From the NCBI RefSeq assembly GCF_018100785.1, contig NZ_JAGJEC010000001.1:620001-684000 (forward strand): 64,000 nt of DNA, given 5' to 3'. Positions within the stretch are counted from its first letter, which is position 1. Each line of letters opens with the position of its first letter. The stretch is from Maribacter sp. MMG018 (GTDB lineage Bacteria; Bacteroidota; Bacteroidia; Flavobacteriales; Flavobacteriaceae). Under the pieces are notes generated by a model, which was not told where the DNA came from, made no database searches, and saw only the letters and a list, made by a program, of their open reading frames with translations. Shown piece by piece: positions 43,800 to 54,400 of this stretch. Both the position numbers and the translations under genes were made by a program.

Positions 43800-45989
43800 A
43801 TGTCCAAAAGAAATAAGAAGACGAAAAACCATAAAAGAAACGAGATTACCAAAGGTATATTTACTGTATTAGAGAAAGAACCCAATAAAAGTTTTAATTA
43901 TAAGCAAATAGCTGCTAAAATTGGTATTACCGATGCGCAGGATAGAAATACCCTAATTAAAAGATTGACCCAACTAAAAGAGAAAAAGCGGATACAAGAA
44001 GTTGATAGGGGCAATTATAAGGTTTTAGAGGATACTAAAACCTATCATGAAGGGGTCGTAGATGTTACAGGAAAAGGAAACGCCTATATTATAATAGATG
44101 GTATGGACAGTGATGTGTTCGTGCCTTATAACAAGTTAAACAAAGCCTTTCATAAAGATAAAGTCAAAGTATTTGTACATCCTAAAAGAGGAAGTAAAAA
44201 GTTAGAAGGTGATATTGTTGAAGTTATAGAAAGATTTAAGTCCACCTTCGTTGGTATTGTAGATATGCAAAAGAACTTTGCATTCGTGAGACCCACCGAT
44301 TTTAGAATGTATACCGATATATTCGTATCTCAAGATAAATTAAAAGGGGCACAGGATGGTGATAAGGTTATAGTAGAACTGTTGGAATGGCCAGATGGTG
44401 TAGATTCACCATACGGTAAAATAACAGAGGTACTTGGTAAACCTGGTGAGCATGATACCGAAATACATTCTATTTTGGCGGAGTATGGTTTACCATATGA
44501 GTTTCCAGTAGAAGTACAACGCTTTGCTGATGGCTTGGATACCAGCATAAAAGAAGAGGAAATAAAGAAAAGAAGGGATATGCGGGATGTCCTTACTTTT
44601 ACGATAGATCCCAAGGATGCCAAAGATTTTGATGATGCACTGTCTTTTGCTGTCTTAGAAAACGGTAATTATGAAATAGGTATTCATATTGCCGACGTAT
44701 CACATTATTTACAAGAGAATACGGTGTTGGACGATGAGGCCTATGACCGGGCCACATCTGTATATTTAGTGGATCGGGTAGTACCTATGTTACCCGAAGT
44801 ACTTTCTAACAATGCCTGTTCATTAAGACCTAATGAAGAAAAATATACTTTTTCTGCGGTATTCGAAATAGATGATAATGCGATTATACGTGATCAATGG
44901 TTCGGTAGAACCGTAATTGATTCCAACGAACGTTTTGCATACGAAGAAGCACAACATATAATAGAAACCGGTAATGGTAACATACCTAAAGAAGTTTCTA
45001 TAAGAAAAGATGCCTATAAGGTCGATGATGCAGTAGTTGAAGCGACGCTTACAATGGATAGATTGGCGAAGATGATGCGTGAAAAACGTATGAAACAAGG
45101 CGCTATTTCTTTTGATAAGGTAGAAGTACGTTTTAACCTGAACGAGAAAAATGAACCTGTTGGTGTGTATTTTAAGGAAGCTAAGGATGCTAATAAACTG
45201 ATAGAGGAATTTATGTTGTTGGCCAATAGAAAAGTGGCCGAGTTTATTGGAAAACAAAAACCCAAAAAGACTTTTATTTATAGGGTACATGACGATCCGG
45301 ACGAGGATAAGCTAATGGCCTTGAACGGTATCGTTTCTAGATTTGGGCATAAATTGGATTTTAAGGACAAGAAAAGTATCAGTGCTTCATTGAACAAACT
45401 TTTAGAAGATGTAAAGGGTCAAAAAGAACAGAATCTTGTAGATACTTTGGCTATTAGAAGTATGAACAAGGCCATTTATACTGTTGACAATATTGGTCAT
45501 TACGGGTTGGCATTCGATTATTATACCCATTTTACCTCACCTATTAGAAGATATCCGGATGTTATGGTCCATAGACTTTTACAACATTATTTGGAGGGAG
45601 GAAATTCTGTGAAGGCTGATAAGTATGAAGAAAAATGTAAACATTCTTCTGATATGGAGGGATTGGCCGCCAGTGCAGAACGTGATTCAATTAAGTATAT
45701 GCAGATCAAGTTTATGCAGGATCATAAAGATGAGGAATTTGTTGGGGTTATCAGTGGAGTTACCGAATGGGGCATTTATGTGGAGATTATTGAGAATAAA
45801 TGTGAGGGTATGGTACGTACCCGCGATATAAAAGGAGATTATTATATCTTTGATGAGAAACAATATGCGATTGTTGGCGAACGTACCAAAAAGACGTATC
45901 AATTAGGTGATGAGGTCGTGGTAATGGTCAAAAATACCGATTTAATAAAGCGTCACTTAGATTTCTCTTTGATTGGTAAAAGAGAATAG
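43800..45989 (+). CDS. rnr: Ribonuclease R (3'-5' exoribonuclease)
   Basis: RNase R is a processive hydrolase that degrades structured RNA. In order: a helix-turn-helix-like N-terminus (about 15-70), cold-shock OB domains (about 75-225), the RNB catalytic domain (about 255-590) with TIDPKDAKDFDDALSF carrying the catalytic Asp residues and HFTSPIRRYPDVMVHR, and a C-terminal S1 domain (about 640-725, FVGVISGVTEWGIYVEI). 729 residues. First gene to the right of the origin candidate, on the leading strand. Confidence 0.95.
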   Translation: MSKRNKKTKNHKRNEITKGIFTVLEKEPNKSFNYKQIAAKIGITDAQDRNTLIKRLTQLKEKKRIQEVDRGNYKVLEDTKTYHEGVVDVTGKGNAYIIIDGMDSDVFVPYNKLNKAFHKDKVKVFVHPKRGSKKLEGDIVEVIERFKSTFVGIVDMQKNFAFVRPTDFRMYTDIFVSQDKLKGAQDGDKVIVELLEWPDGVDSPYGKITEVLGKPGEHDTEIHSILAEYGLPYEFPVEVQRFADGLDTSIKEEEIKKRRDMRDVLTFTIDPKDAKDFDDALSFAVLENGNYEIGIHIADVSHYLQENTVLDDEAYDRATSVYLVDRVVPMLPEVLSNNACSLRPNEEKYTFSAVFEIDDNAIIRDQWFGRTVIDSNERFAYEEAQHIIETGNGNIPKEVSIRKDAYKVDDAVVEATLTMDRLAKMMREKRMKQGAISFDKVEVRFNLNEKNEPVGVYFKEAKDANKLIEEFMLLANRKVAEFIGKQKPKKTFIYRVHDDPDEDKLMALNGIVSRFGHKLDFKDKKSISASLNKLLEDVKGQKEQNLVDTLAIRSMNKAIYTVDNIGHYGLAFDYYTHFTSPIRRYPDVMVHRLLQHYLEGGNSVKADKYEEKCKHSSDMEGLAASAERDSIKYMQIKFMQDHKDEEFVGVISGVTEWGIYVEIIENKCEGMVRTRDIKGDYYIFDEKQYAIVGERTKKTYQLGDEVVVMVKNTDLIKRHLDFSLIGKRE

Positions 45990-46064
45990 TTTTTTGGAAC
46001 GTATTTTGATTAATTAGGGTAGTAAAATCAAGGTTTTAATTGTTAGGACCTATAAATCAGATAG

Positions 46065-46742
46065 ATGAAGCATTTTCTATTATTGTTATTCCTTGTATTA
46101 GGGCAGACGATAGAGGCTCAAGATACAGAGATTACCCAAAAGCTAGAAAAATTTGTAGAACTTAAAGGTTTCGATGGTTTGTCCATTAATCTTATTAGGT
46201 CTTCAGAAAATAAAGCGGTAATCAAAGGCGAAAATACCGATAAGGTAGCGATTGTTAATAACGATGGTGTTCTTAAAATACGAATGCAGATAGTTAAGAT
46301 ATTCAGTGGATATAAGACCTTTGTTGATGTTTATTATACCGATGATATAAAGGTAATAGATGTAAACGAAGATGCTAGAATCACTTCGGACGGTGTTATA
46401 GTACAAGATGTACTTGAATTGAAGGCACAAGAAGGTGGTGAAATAGTGGTATCTGCCGAAGTGGAACAAATACTTATTAAATCTGTATCCGGTGGTGTTA
46501 TTAAAGCTTCTGGTATATCCAATTTACAAGATGTACAGATCAATACAGGTGGTATTTATGAGGGCAAGGCGCTTAAAACAAAGTTTTCAACGGTTAATGT
46601 AAACGCCGGTTCTAGGGCCGAAATTTATGCAAGCGATTATGTAAAAGCGGCGGTAAAGGCGGGTGGCGAGGTTATAGTATATGGCAACCCTCCTAAATTA
46701 GAGGAAAAAACGGTATTTGGAGGTAGCATTAAAAGAATGTAA
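46065..46742 (+). CDS. Exported head-GIN (DUF2807) domain protein
   Basis: The 225-residue product has a signal peptide (MKHFLLLLFLVLGQTIEAQ) and a DUF2807 beta-helix (about 35-220), with short repeated strands such as VIKASGISNLQDVQINTGG and AEIYASDYVKAAVKAGGEV. Such proteins are surface or periplasmic and possibly adhesive; function unknown. Seven bp before a LysE-type gene. Confidence 0.85.
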   Translation: MKHFLLLLFLVLGQTIEAQDTEITQKLEKFVELKGFDGLSINLIRSSENKAVIKGENTDKVAIVNNDGVLKIRMQIVKIFSGYKTFVDVYYTDDIKVIDVNEDARITSDGVIVQDVLELKAQEGGEIVVSAEVEQILIKSVSGGVIKASGISNLQDVQINTGGIYEGKALKTKFSTVNVNAGSRAEIYASDYVKAAVKAGGEVIVYGNPPKLEEKTVFGGSIKRM

Positions 46743-46748
46743 TATTAG

Positions 46749-47417
46749 ATGATAGAAGATATACAGGCGGCAATTCCACTAGGCTTTTTATTAAGTTTTA
46801 TGATTGGGCCTGTTTTTTTTGTACTACTGGAAACCAGTGCTATAAAAGGATTTAGAGCTGCCATTGTTTTTGATATCGGTGTTATAGTTGCTGATGTATT
46901 GTTTATTACTATAGCTTATTTTAGTAGTTTTCAACTACTGGAAAATTTAAGTAATCAACCAGGTCTTTATGTTTTTGGAGGTGTTATTCTGTTAATATAT
47001 GGAATTACGGTTTTTTTTAAACAAGGTGTAAAACAATCTACCGAGGTACCTATCAAATCTAAAAAGGGGGATTATATAAGTCTCTTTTTTAAGGGATTTC
47101 TACTGAATTTTATAAATATTGGGGTACTTGTATTTTGGCTAGGGGTTATTATTATAGTGGGTCCTACTTTAGAAAATGAACCCTATAGGATAAGGGTATT
47201 TTTTAGCTCAATGATATTGGCCTATTTCGTAACAGATGTTTTTAAGATCCTATTGGCAAAACAGTTAAAAAGAAAATTGACCAATACGCGTATTCACTTG
47301 ATTAAAAAGGTTATTGCTATAATATTGATAATTAGTGGGGTAGTGTTGATTGTCAAGGGATTTCTTCCAAAGGATAAATTCAATTTGGAGAATCAGATAG
47401 AGAATATGGCACATTAA
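46749..47417 (+). CDS. LysE family transporter
   Basis: This 222-residue protein has six hydrophobic helices and the family start PLGFLLSFMIGPVFFVLLETSAIKG. LysE/RhtB exporters remove amino acids or related compounds; the substrate is unknown. It lies six bases after the DUF2807 gene and ends at a strong terminator. Confidence 0.88.
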   Translation: MIEDIQAAIPLGFLLSFMIGPVFFVLLETSAIKGFRAAIVFDIGVIVADVLFITIAYFSSFQLLENLSNQPGLYVFGGVILLIYGITVFFKQGVKQSTEVPIKSKKGDYISLFFKGFLLNFINIGVLVFWLGVIIIVGPTLENEPYRIRVFFSSMILAYFVTDVFKILLAKQLKRKLTNTRIHLIKKVIAIILIISGVVLIVKGFLPKDKFNLENQIENMAH

Positions 47418-47421
47418 ATAA

Positions 47422-47446
47422 AAAAGACCGGTATAACCGGTCTTTT
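47422..47446. terminator. Bidirectional terminator between the LysE gene and the OmpH-like gene
   Basis: The 11-bp arms AAAAGACCGGT and ACCGGTCTTTT pair around ATA, with T-rich and A-rich tails for both directions. Confidence 0.87.
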
Positions 47447-47476
47447 CATGTTTTGAGTAGAAATATATGTGAACGT

Positions 47477-47983
47477 TTATTGTTTGTACTTATCGTTCAA
47501 TACTTTAATTATTTCATCGGTAAGATCATTGGCTTCTTTACCGTAAAGAACACTACCACCATCGCCACCACCTAAAATATAGCTGTAACCGTTGGTTTTG
47601 CCGTATGCTTCAATTTCTTTTTTAACCTTAGAAACTACACTGTCCATTTCGGTTTGTCCGGCTAATTGTAGTTGTTGGTCTTCCATTTGTAATTGTTGCC
47701 CTATTTGTTGCCCTCTTTGTTGAAAAGCGGCATATTCTTGTTGTGCTTTTGATTGAGACATTTTTTGAGCTCTTTCTTGAAAAGCTTGTGCTTCCATTTG
47801 AAAGGCTTGAGAAATACTATCTCTTTTTTTTGTCAAAGCTTCCGCTTTCACTTTGAATTTGGATTCAACATCAATTTTTTCTTGATATTCATCCATAAGT
47901 TTAACATTGTCTACAAAACCTATTTTTTCTTGTTGACAAGCACTCATGGTTAAAATTGTTAAACCAAGGATTATTTTTTTCAT
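47477..47983 (-). CDS. OmpH/Skp-like periplasmic chaperone, lipoprotein
   Basis: The 168-residue product has a lipoprotein signal (MKKIILGLTILTMSAC, lipobox MSAC), a first strand KIGFVDNVKLMDEY, a long Gln-rich coiled coil (about 35-120, with QRGQQIGQQLQMEDQQLQ), and a second strand YSYILGGGDGGSVLYG. This is the Skp trimer layout, which carries unfolded outer-membrane proteins. It has its own -7 box. Confidence 0.85.
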   Translation of the reverse strand: MKKIILGLTILTMSACQQEKIGFVDNVKLMDEYQEKIDVESKFKVKAEALTKKRDSISQAFQMEAQAFQERAQKMSQSKAQQEYAAFQQRGQQIGQQLQMEDQQLQLAGQTEMDSVVSKVKKEIEAYGKTNGYSYILGGGDGGSVLYGKEANDLTDEIIKVLNDKYKQ

Positions 47984-48005
47984 TTTACTGGTGTTAAAAG
48001 TTGGG

Positions 48006-48013
48006 CAAAAGTA
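48006..48013 (-). promoter_or_regulatory. -7 box of the OmpH-like gene
   Basis: Minus-strand TACTTTTG matches TAnnTTTG, 22 bases before the start codon. Confidence 0.5.
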
Positions 48014-48218
48014 ACAAAGGTTTTCTTAATCGCATATTTATGCGACAGTTATTATTTTTAGTTAAAAATCAATATATCAATATTATTGATGAGTTTAATA
48101 TATAACATCAATATAATTTATTATAATTGGGTTTTTTTAAGGCGATTTAAGAGTGTTTTGAAATTTTGATTGGTATTTGTATAGCTATCGAATTAAAATA
48201 CGCTGTATAGGGTTTAAT

Positions 48219-49052
48219 TTAATTTTTTACCTTTTTTAGCACATAAATTAGTGAAGAATATTCACCAGACGACATGGCTTTTAAATTTGAGGTTAAACCG
48301 GTAATAAAAGCGTTAAAATATCTATTGGAATTGTTTTTGTATTTTTCTGATAGGAGCGATACGTAATAAGAATCGAATAGCATCGGTTTAATATCGATGA
48401 TTTCCATACTGTGTTTCTGAAAAATTTTGGATATTGAATTTTTTGAAAAGTGATGAAGATGACGAGGCACATCATAGGCAGCCCAATAGGGCCCATATTT
48501 TTTTGCGTCGTACGATTTGTAATTGGGTACGGCAATAATCAAAGTGCCGTTCTTTTTTAAGAGTGATGTTATTTTTTTTGTTTGTTCTTCTAGATTTGGT
48601 AAGTGTTCTAAAACATGCCATAGTGTTATGGCGTCGTATGTATTATTTTCTATTTTAGATATATCCGATTTTAGATTTATACCTTTTAATGCAGCATTGT
48701 TTCTGGCCAGTTCGTTAGGTTCAATTCCGGTTGTCTCCCACCCTTTCGATTTGGCCGTTAGAAGAAATTCTCCAGTTCCAGCACCAATATCCAATAGTTT
48801 ATAAGAGTCTTTTGTATACTTATTTAGTAGACCAACTTTTTTCTTTAAACTATATTTTTTAACTAACTGATAGATTTTATCTATAATATTTTTCTTTTGA
48901 TCGGAGTGTGATACATAGTCTTCGCTGTTATAATAGGTGTCTAAATTTTTAGGTATTGGGTGTGTTGAGAGCATGTCAAACTCATTATTGTACAACAGGT
49001 CAAACTCTTCTTGAGTATTAAAATAATCCTTTGTTTTAAGGTATAAACTCAT
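48219..49052 (-). CDS. Class I SAM-dependent methyltransferase
   Basis: The 277-residue product has SAM-binding motif I as LDIGAGTGEFL, the acidic loop GIEPNE, TLWHVLEHL and LIIAVPNYKSYD, which resembles the UbiG-like group. The N-terminal 90 residues are extra and helical. Its target is unknown. The gene begins 35 bases after parS1, in the direction away from mnmG. Confidence 0.85.
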   Translation of the reverse strand: MSLYLKTKDYFNTQEEFDLLYNNEFDMLSTHPIPKNLDTYYNSEDYVSHSDQKKNIIDKIYQLVKKYSLKKKVGLLNKYTKDSYKLLDIGAGTGEFLLTAKSKGWETTGIEPNELARNNAALKGINLKSDISKIENNTYDAITLWHVLEHLPNLEEQTKKITSLLKKNGTLIIAVPNYKSYDAKKYGPYWAAYDVPRHLHHFSKNSISKIFQKHSMEIIDIKPMLFDSYYVSLLSEKYKNNSNRYFNAFITGLTSNLKAMSSGEYSSLIYVLKKVKN

Positions 49053-49087
49053 TTTATGGGTGGAATTTATAGAGGTGATTTATGGAT

Positions 49088-49103
49088 TGTTCCACGTGGA
49101 ACA
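49088..49103. promoter_or_regulatory. parS site 1 (ParB-binding palindrome)
   Basis: TGTTCCACGTGGAACA fits the ParB consensus TGTTnCACGTGnAACA at every fixed position. With two more bases on each side it is a perfect 20-bp palindrome (49086-49105). It lies between the mnmG stop and the methyltransferase start. Confidence 0.88.
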
Positions 49104-49111
49104 ATTGTTTA

Positions 49112-50980
49112 TTATCTCCCTAGGTAAACTAATAGAACGCTGATGTCACTCGGGGTAACACCGCTAATTCTTGATGCCTGTGAAATTGTCACTGGTTGTA
49201 TTGCTGTTAGTTTTTCACGAGCCTCAAAAGAGAGTGATTTTAATTTGGTATAGTCAAAGTTTTCTGGAATTTTAACCGCCTTCAATCTTTGTAATTTATC
49301 GGCATTTAGTTTTTCCTTTGCAATATATCCAGAGTATTTAACTTGTACTTCTGTTTGTTCCAACACCTCGTTGTCTAAATTATTTTCTTTGGCGTAGTGT
49401 TTTACTTTATCTAAGCTTAACATGTGTTCCATGGTAACTTTAGGCCTTGAAAATAGTTTGAACATTTTATCGGATTGTTTTATCAATGATGAATTTACAG
49501 ATTCTAATATGGGGTTTATTTCATCAGGTAGTACACTTGTTTCTTTAAAGAAACTTACAAATGCATTTGATTTGGAAAGCTTTTCTTCCATACGTTGCAT
49601 TCTTTCTTTTTTAGCTAATCCTATTTCATAACCCTTGGGGGTTAATCTTAAATCTGCATTATCTTGTCTTAGCAATGTTCTATATTCTGCTCGTGAAGTA
49701 AACATTCTATATGGTTCTTCAGTTCCTTTTGTAATAAGGTCATCTATTAATACACCAATGTAGGCTTCATTCCTGGCCAGGGTAAAAGGTTCCTTTTCGT
49801 TTATTTTTAAATGAGCATTTATCCCTGCCATTAAACCTTGTGAGGCAGCTTCTTCATAACCGGTGGTACCATTTATTTGTCCGGCGAAATATAAATTGTT
49901 TATGAGCTTTGTTTCTAAGGTGTGCTTTAATTGTGTTGGCGGAAAGTAATCGTATTCTATAGCATAACCCGGTCTAAAGAATTTTACATTTTCAAAACCA
50001 ACCACAGATCTTAATGCCTTAAACTGTATGTCTTCTGGTAAAGAAGTTGAAAACCCGTTAACGTATACTTCAACAGTATTCCATCCTTCCGGCTCAATAA
50101 ACATTTGATGCGAATCTTTATTTGCAAACCTGTTTATTTTATCTTCTATAGAAGGACAATATCTTGGACCGATACTTTTTATTCTTCCGTTGAACATAGG
50201 AGACCTGTCAAAACCCTCTCTAAGAATTTCATGTACCAGAGCGCTGGTATGGGTCATATGACAGTCTCGTTGTTCCTTTAATATAGGTGTGTTGGTATAT
50301 GAGAACTTATAGGGTTGTTCATCACCTGGCTGAACTATCATTTTAGAATAATCCAACGACCTGCCATCTACTCTGGGTGGTGTTCCGGTTTTCATTCTTC
50401 CACTATCAAAGCCTAGGCTTGTTAGTTGTTCTGTTATTCCCGTAGCTGCTTTTTCGCCAGCACGACCTCCTCCAAATTGTTTTTCTCCAATGTGTATTAA
50501 CCCATTTAAAAACGTTCCATTGGTTAATACAACTGACCTTCCTTTTATATGTACACCTAAAGATGTCTTTACCCCTACCACGTTATCTTTTTCTATTAAA
50601 AGACCGGATACCATTTCTTGGTAAAAATCTACATTGGGGGTTCTTTCTAATGCTAGTCTCCATTCTTCTGCAAAACGCATACGGTCACTCTGGGCCCTTG
50701 GGCTCCACATGGCCGGTCCTTTCGATTTGTTGAGCATCTTAAACTGTATGGCCGACTTATCGGTAATAATACCGCTGTAACCACCCAATGCGTCTATTTC
50801 TCTTACTATTTGACCTTTGGCGATTCCACCCATGGCAGGGTTGCAAGACATTTGACCTATGTTTTGCAAGTTCATCGTTACCAATAAAGTTTTAGAACCC
50901 ATATTGGCTGCAGCAGCTGCCGCTTCTGCACCGGCGTGACCACCGCCTACTACTATAACATCATAAATTTCTTCGAACAT
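49112..50980 (-). CDS. mnmG: tRNA uridine-5-carboxymethylaminomethyl modification enzyme MnmG (GidA)
   Basis: With MnmE, this FAD enzyme puts the 5-carboxymethylaminomethyl group on wobble U34 of several tRNAs. The FAD-binding N-terminus is [19 protein letters not shown], and family marks include [33 protein letters not shown]-like [25 protein letters not shown] and C-terminal [11 protein letters not shown]. 622 residues. It starts three bp after ybeY, and parS2 lies within those upstream bases. Confidence 0.96.
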   Translation of the reverse strand: MFEEIYDVIVVGGGHAGAEAAAAAANMGSKTLLVTMNLQNIGQMSCNPAMGGIAKGQIVREIDALGGYSGIITDKSAIQFKMLNKSKGPAMWSPRAQSDRMRFAEEWRLALERTPNVDFYQEMVSGLLIEKDNVVGVKTSLGVHIKGRSVVLTNGTFLNGLIHIGEKQFGGGRAGEKAATGITEQLTSLGFDSGRMKTGTPPRVDGRSLDYSKMIVQPGDEQPYKFSYTNTPILKEQRDCHMTHTSALVHEILREGFDRSPMFNGRIKSIGPRYCPSIEDKINRFANKDSHQMFIEPEGWNTVEVYVNGFSTSLPEDIQFKALRSVVGFENVKFFRPGYAIEYDYFPPTQLKHTLETKLINNLYFAGQINGTTGYEEAASQGLMAGINAHLKINEKEPFTLARNEAYIGVLIDDLITKGTEEPYRMFTSRAEYRTLLRQDNADLRLTPKGYEIGLAKKERMQRMEEKLSKSNAFVSFFKETSVLPDEINPILESVNSSLIKQSDKMFKLFSRPKVTMEHMLSLDKVKHYAKENNLDNEVLEQTEVQVKYSGYIAKEKLNADKLQRLKAVKIPENFDYTKLKSLSFEAREKLTAIQPVTISQASRISGVTPSDISVLLVYLGR

Positions 50981-50983
50981 AGC

Positions 50984-51406
50984 TTACTTGTGTTCCACGT
51001 GGAACATATTTATTTTTTCTTCTTCTTTTTTACGCATTTCTTCAATATCCTCTTTTTTCTTGTCCTTATAACCCATTAAGTGAAGAACGCCATGAGCCAT
51101 AACCCGCAGCAATTCATTATTAAAAGACACATTAAAACGGATGCTGTTTTCTTTGACCCTTTCTATAGAGATATAAATATCACCAGAAACAACGCTTCCG
51201 CTTGTATAGTCAAAAGTAATAATGTCTGTATAAGTATCGTGTTGAAGATATTGCTGGTTGATGTTCAATAGATATGAATCATCGCAAAAAATATAGTTCA
51301 ATTCTCCTGAAGTATATTCTTCGCTTTCACAAATTGTTTTTATCCAGCTGCGGTACTTATCTTTTTCTGATAGTGAAAAATCGGTTTCATAATGAAAATC
51401 AATCAT
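50984..51406 (-). CDS. ybeY: Endoribonuclease YbeY
   Basis: YbeY is a zinc RNase for 16S rRNA maturation. The 140-residue product has TDIITFDY and the HGVLHLMGYKD zinc motif. In the usual HGxLHLxGYDH the last His is a zinc ligand, but here Asp takes its place, as I believe occurs in other Bacteroidota. The last residues (MFHVEHK) are encoded by parS2. It overlaps the DUF4175 gene by eight bp. Confidence 0.9.
   Translation of the reverse strand: MIDFHYETDFSLSEKDKYRSWIKTICESEEYTSGELNYIFCDDSYLLNINQQYLQHDTYTDIITFDYTSGSVVSGDIYISIERVKENSIRFNVSFNNELLRVMAHGVLHLMGYKDKKKEDIEEMRKKEEEKINMFHVEHK
50991..51006. promoter_or_regulatory. parS site 2 inside the ybeY coding end
   Basis: TGTTCCACGTGGAACA is an exact second copy of parS1, 1,903 bp away. 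It encodes part of the MFHVEH tail of YbeY, which ties the protein end to ParB binding. Confidence 0.88.
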
Positions 51407-54400
51407 TGCCTTTAAAATACGCTTTTACCTTGTTTTGAAAATTTTGGCGCAAAGGTAAGGCTTGTCGATTTAAAATTTCTACCTCATTTCGATAATTCTC
51501 TAATAATGAGGGTTTAGTAATTATAGGGTTGCTAAAGTCTTTTTTATTGGTATTACTTTCCCTTTCTTGCTTTCTGCCTTGTTTTAAAGCGGCATTTTCT
51601 AGCTTAAGTAATTCGTATTGTATGTTGTTGGCCTTGGTTATAGTGCGTTGGGTTATGCCATTTTCTAACAAATCATTTTGAAAATCCTCCATTTGTTTCA
51701 TCAACTTCTCCCCTAATTTACGGTCGCCTTCATTGAGCATGTTTTGTAATTGCTTTTCCAGTTCTTGTCGTATGCGTTGTTGTTCTTGATAGATTTCATA
51801 AATTTCTTGCAATTCAGATTCTGTCATTCCACCTTCTCCACCACTGCTCCCATTTCTATTGTTTGCTCCTTGTTTGCCGTTTTTTCCTTCCCCATTTTGA
51901 CCCTCTCCATTTTGGCCTTCTCCATTTTTTCCGGTATTTCCTTTTTGAGAATCCTTGCCTTGATTGCCTTCCCCTTCTCCTTTTTCTCCTTGGCCAGCTT
52001 TTCCTTCTCCCTTCTCGCCTTCGTTACCTTGTTTGCCTTCACTTCCTTTTTGGCCCATTTTTTCACCTATAGATTCTTGTTGTTTTATAATATCCGGCAA
52101 TTGAAACCCTTGTTGTCCATCTCCTTTTCCTTTCCCCATTTGCATGCTTTGTTGCATGTTTTCTAAAACATTTGCCAAGAAATCCGCTAAGCTGTTCGAG
52201 GCCGTCAGCACATATTTTTGATAAGATACGCCTTGGTACATTTGACCATCTGCCAAGCTTTCCAATGACTTGTCTATATTGTAATATACCTCTGTTATTT
52301 GTTCGTTTACAAATTCAGACAGCTCTGCCTGTCTTAATGATAAGGCAAATAAACTATCATCTACATGTTCGAACAATCCCCGTAATTCTTGTTGGTTTCT
52401 TACCGTTTCTGAATATTCCGATATTTCGCCTCTTTCTTGGGCGCTTAGTTTATCATATAGATTTTCTTGTTTAAAAGAGAAAATTATTAGGTTGTCTAGA
52501 ATTTGACGTAACATTTCGGCATCTTCTGCAACAGAAGAACCCCCACTTGCTCCTTCGGAACTTTTACTAAGTTCTTCGCTCATTTGTTTCATTTTATCGG
52601 CAGCCGATTTTTGGCTTTTCTTCGTCTGTGAAGCCGATTTCTCCATTTCTTGTTGGTTCTGTTCCTGTGCCGAATTCTGATAGTTTTTAATTTCTTCCGA
52701 CGCTTTCTCTTGATCTTGTTCTATTCCTTGTTTTTTATTGTTGTCTATTTTAAGGTCTATGGGTTTCTTTAATTCTGTGTTGTCTTTTTTAAGCTCATCC
52801 AGTTGTTTGCTTATTTCCTTAAATTCTTCATTGAGCTTTTGCTGAGCTTTTTCCGAATTGTTCTCGTCAATGTTTTCTTTGGACAGTTTTTCCTGTTTTT
52901 CCGATAGTTTTTCTAAATCTGTAGCTAGTTGCGACGTTTTTTCTGTTACATAATACCGTTTGGTCAGTTCTACTAGTTGCTCTAGGCTTCTTTGTGAGTT
53001 TTGTTGCTTTTTACCTAGCTCCTCTAGCTTTTGACTTAGTTCTTCTTTGTTTATTTTTTCGGCTATTTTATTTAGCTCCTCTATAAGTTTTTGGTTTTTC
53101 TTTGCTTCAATTTCTTGCCGCTCCAAGCGCTCTTGAAGCAGTTTGTTCAGCTTATTGTCGGTATTGTTTTTTTCAAGATTTTCTTTTAGTTCCTTACTGA
53201 ACTTTTGCATTAGTTCTTCTTGTTGTTCCTGTTTTTTTAGAAAGTCCCGTACTTGGTTTTTGTCATTATAGTTTAGACTACTTTTTTCCTTTTGTAATTC
53301 ATTTATTTCTTTAAGCGCCTCTATTTGTTGGGCTGCTTTTTCCAGCGATTGGTCAAAATTCTTAATTATAGTTTGTTGTTGGCGTAAGTCATTGTTTTTC
53401 AGTTGGTTATCATTTAATAATTGATGATTGAACACCTGACTTTTAACTGATTTTCCTTTATGTATGGCATCGTTATCGGTGACTAAAAAGTAGAAGGAAT
53501 ATTGTTTGTTCTCTTCAAGGTTCAGACCCGACGGAAACGTATAATAAAAGCGACTAAAACTTTCTTTTGGTGAAATAAGGCTCATTACTTTTTTGTCTTC
53601 GGCATTATCGTTGCTATAATAGACAAGGTCAATTTTTTGAAGACCATAATCATCGGTGGCTTCGCCTGAATAGTACGATATATTTGGGTTTAAGCTATCT
53701 ATGACCTGTACAACTTTCACCGTGGGATACGCGTCTTTGATAACCTGAAAGGAATAGTCCAATTTTTCATGAGCTTTTATGTTCTCGTTAGAGGTGGTAA
53801 GTTGATATCTTAGGTTAGAGTAAATCCGTTTAGACAGTTCAAAATCATTTTCATTTTTAGAAAACACCAAACTGGTGTCTTTACTTATCAGGTTGATTTC
53901 TTGGGTGTCTTCTCCCCTAATTTTCCAGGTAACCTTGGTGCCTTCTGGCATAATGGCATTGCCTGTGCTTTTTAATATTTCGGGCGATTTGTTCAGGTAC
54001 CCAGGATACTCCATTAAAATATTGAAGTCGGTAATTGCCGGCGCCTTTAATGAAGTCAACGTATATTCTCTGGACCATACTTCGTTGCCCTTGAACCTAA
54101 ATTTTGTGGAATGTATGGGTGGTGAAAGGGTATATTGATAGATTCCATTTTCTTCTTGTAACAATATTTCCTTGTCACCCAATACAACATACACGTTTTC
54201 TGGTCGTATGTTACCCGAGGTAGATACTTTAAACGTAAAGGGTTCACTTTCTACAACCTTTAAATCTGATGACAGTAATTCAAATTGAAAAGGAGCGGGA
54301 GGCTCGTAGGCCATATCAAAATTGACCACTCTTTCATAAGAACCGAAAAAAGAGGACCAATTGCCCGAAACCCACAAAATTGCAATGACCAATAAGGGAA

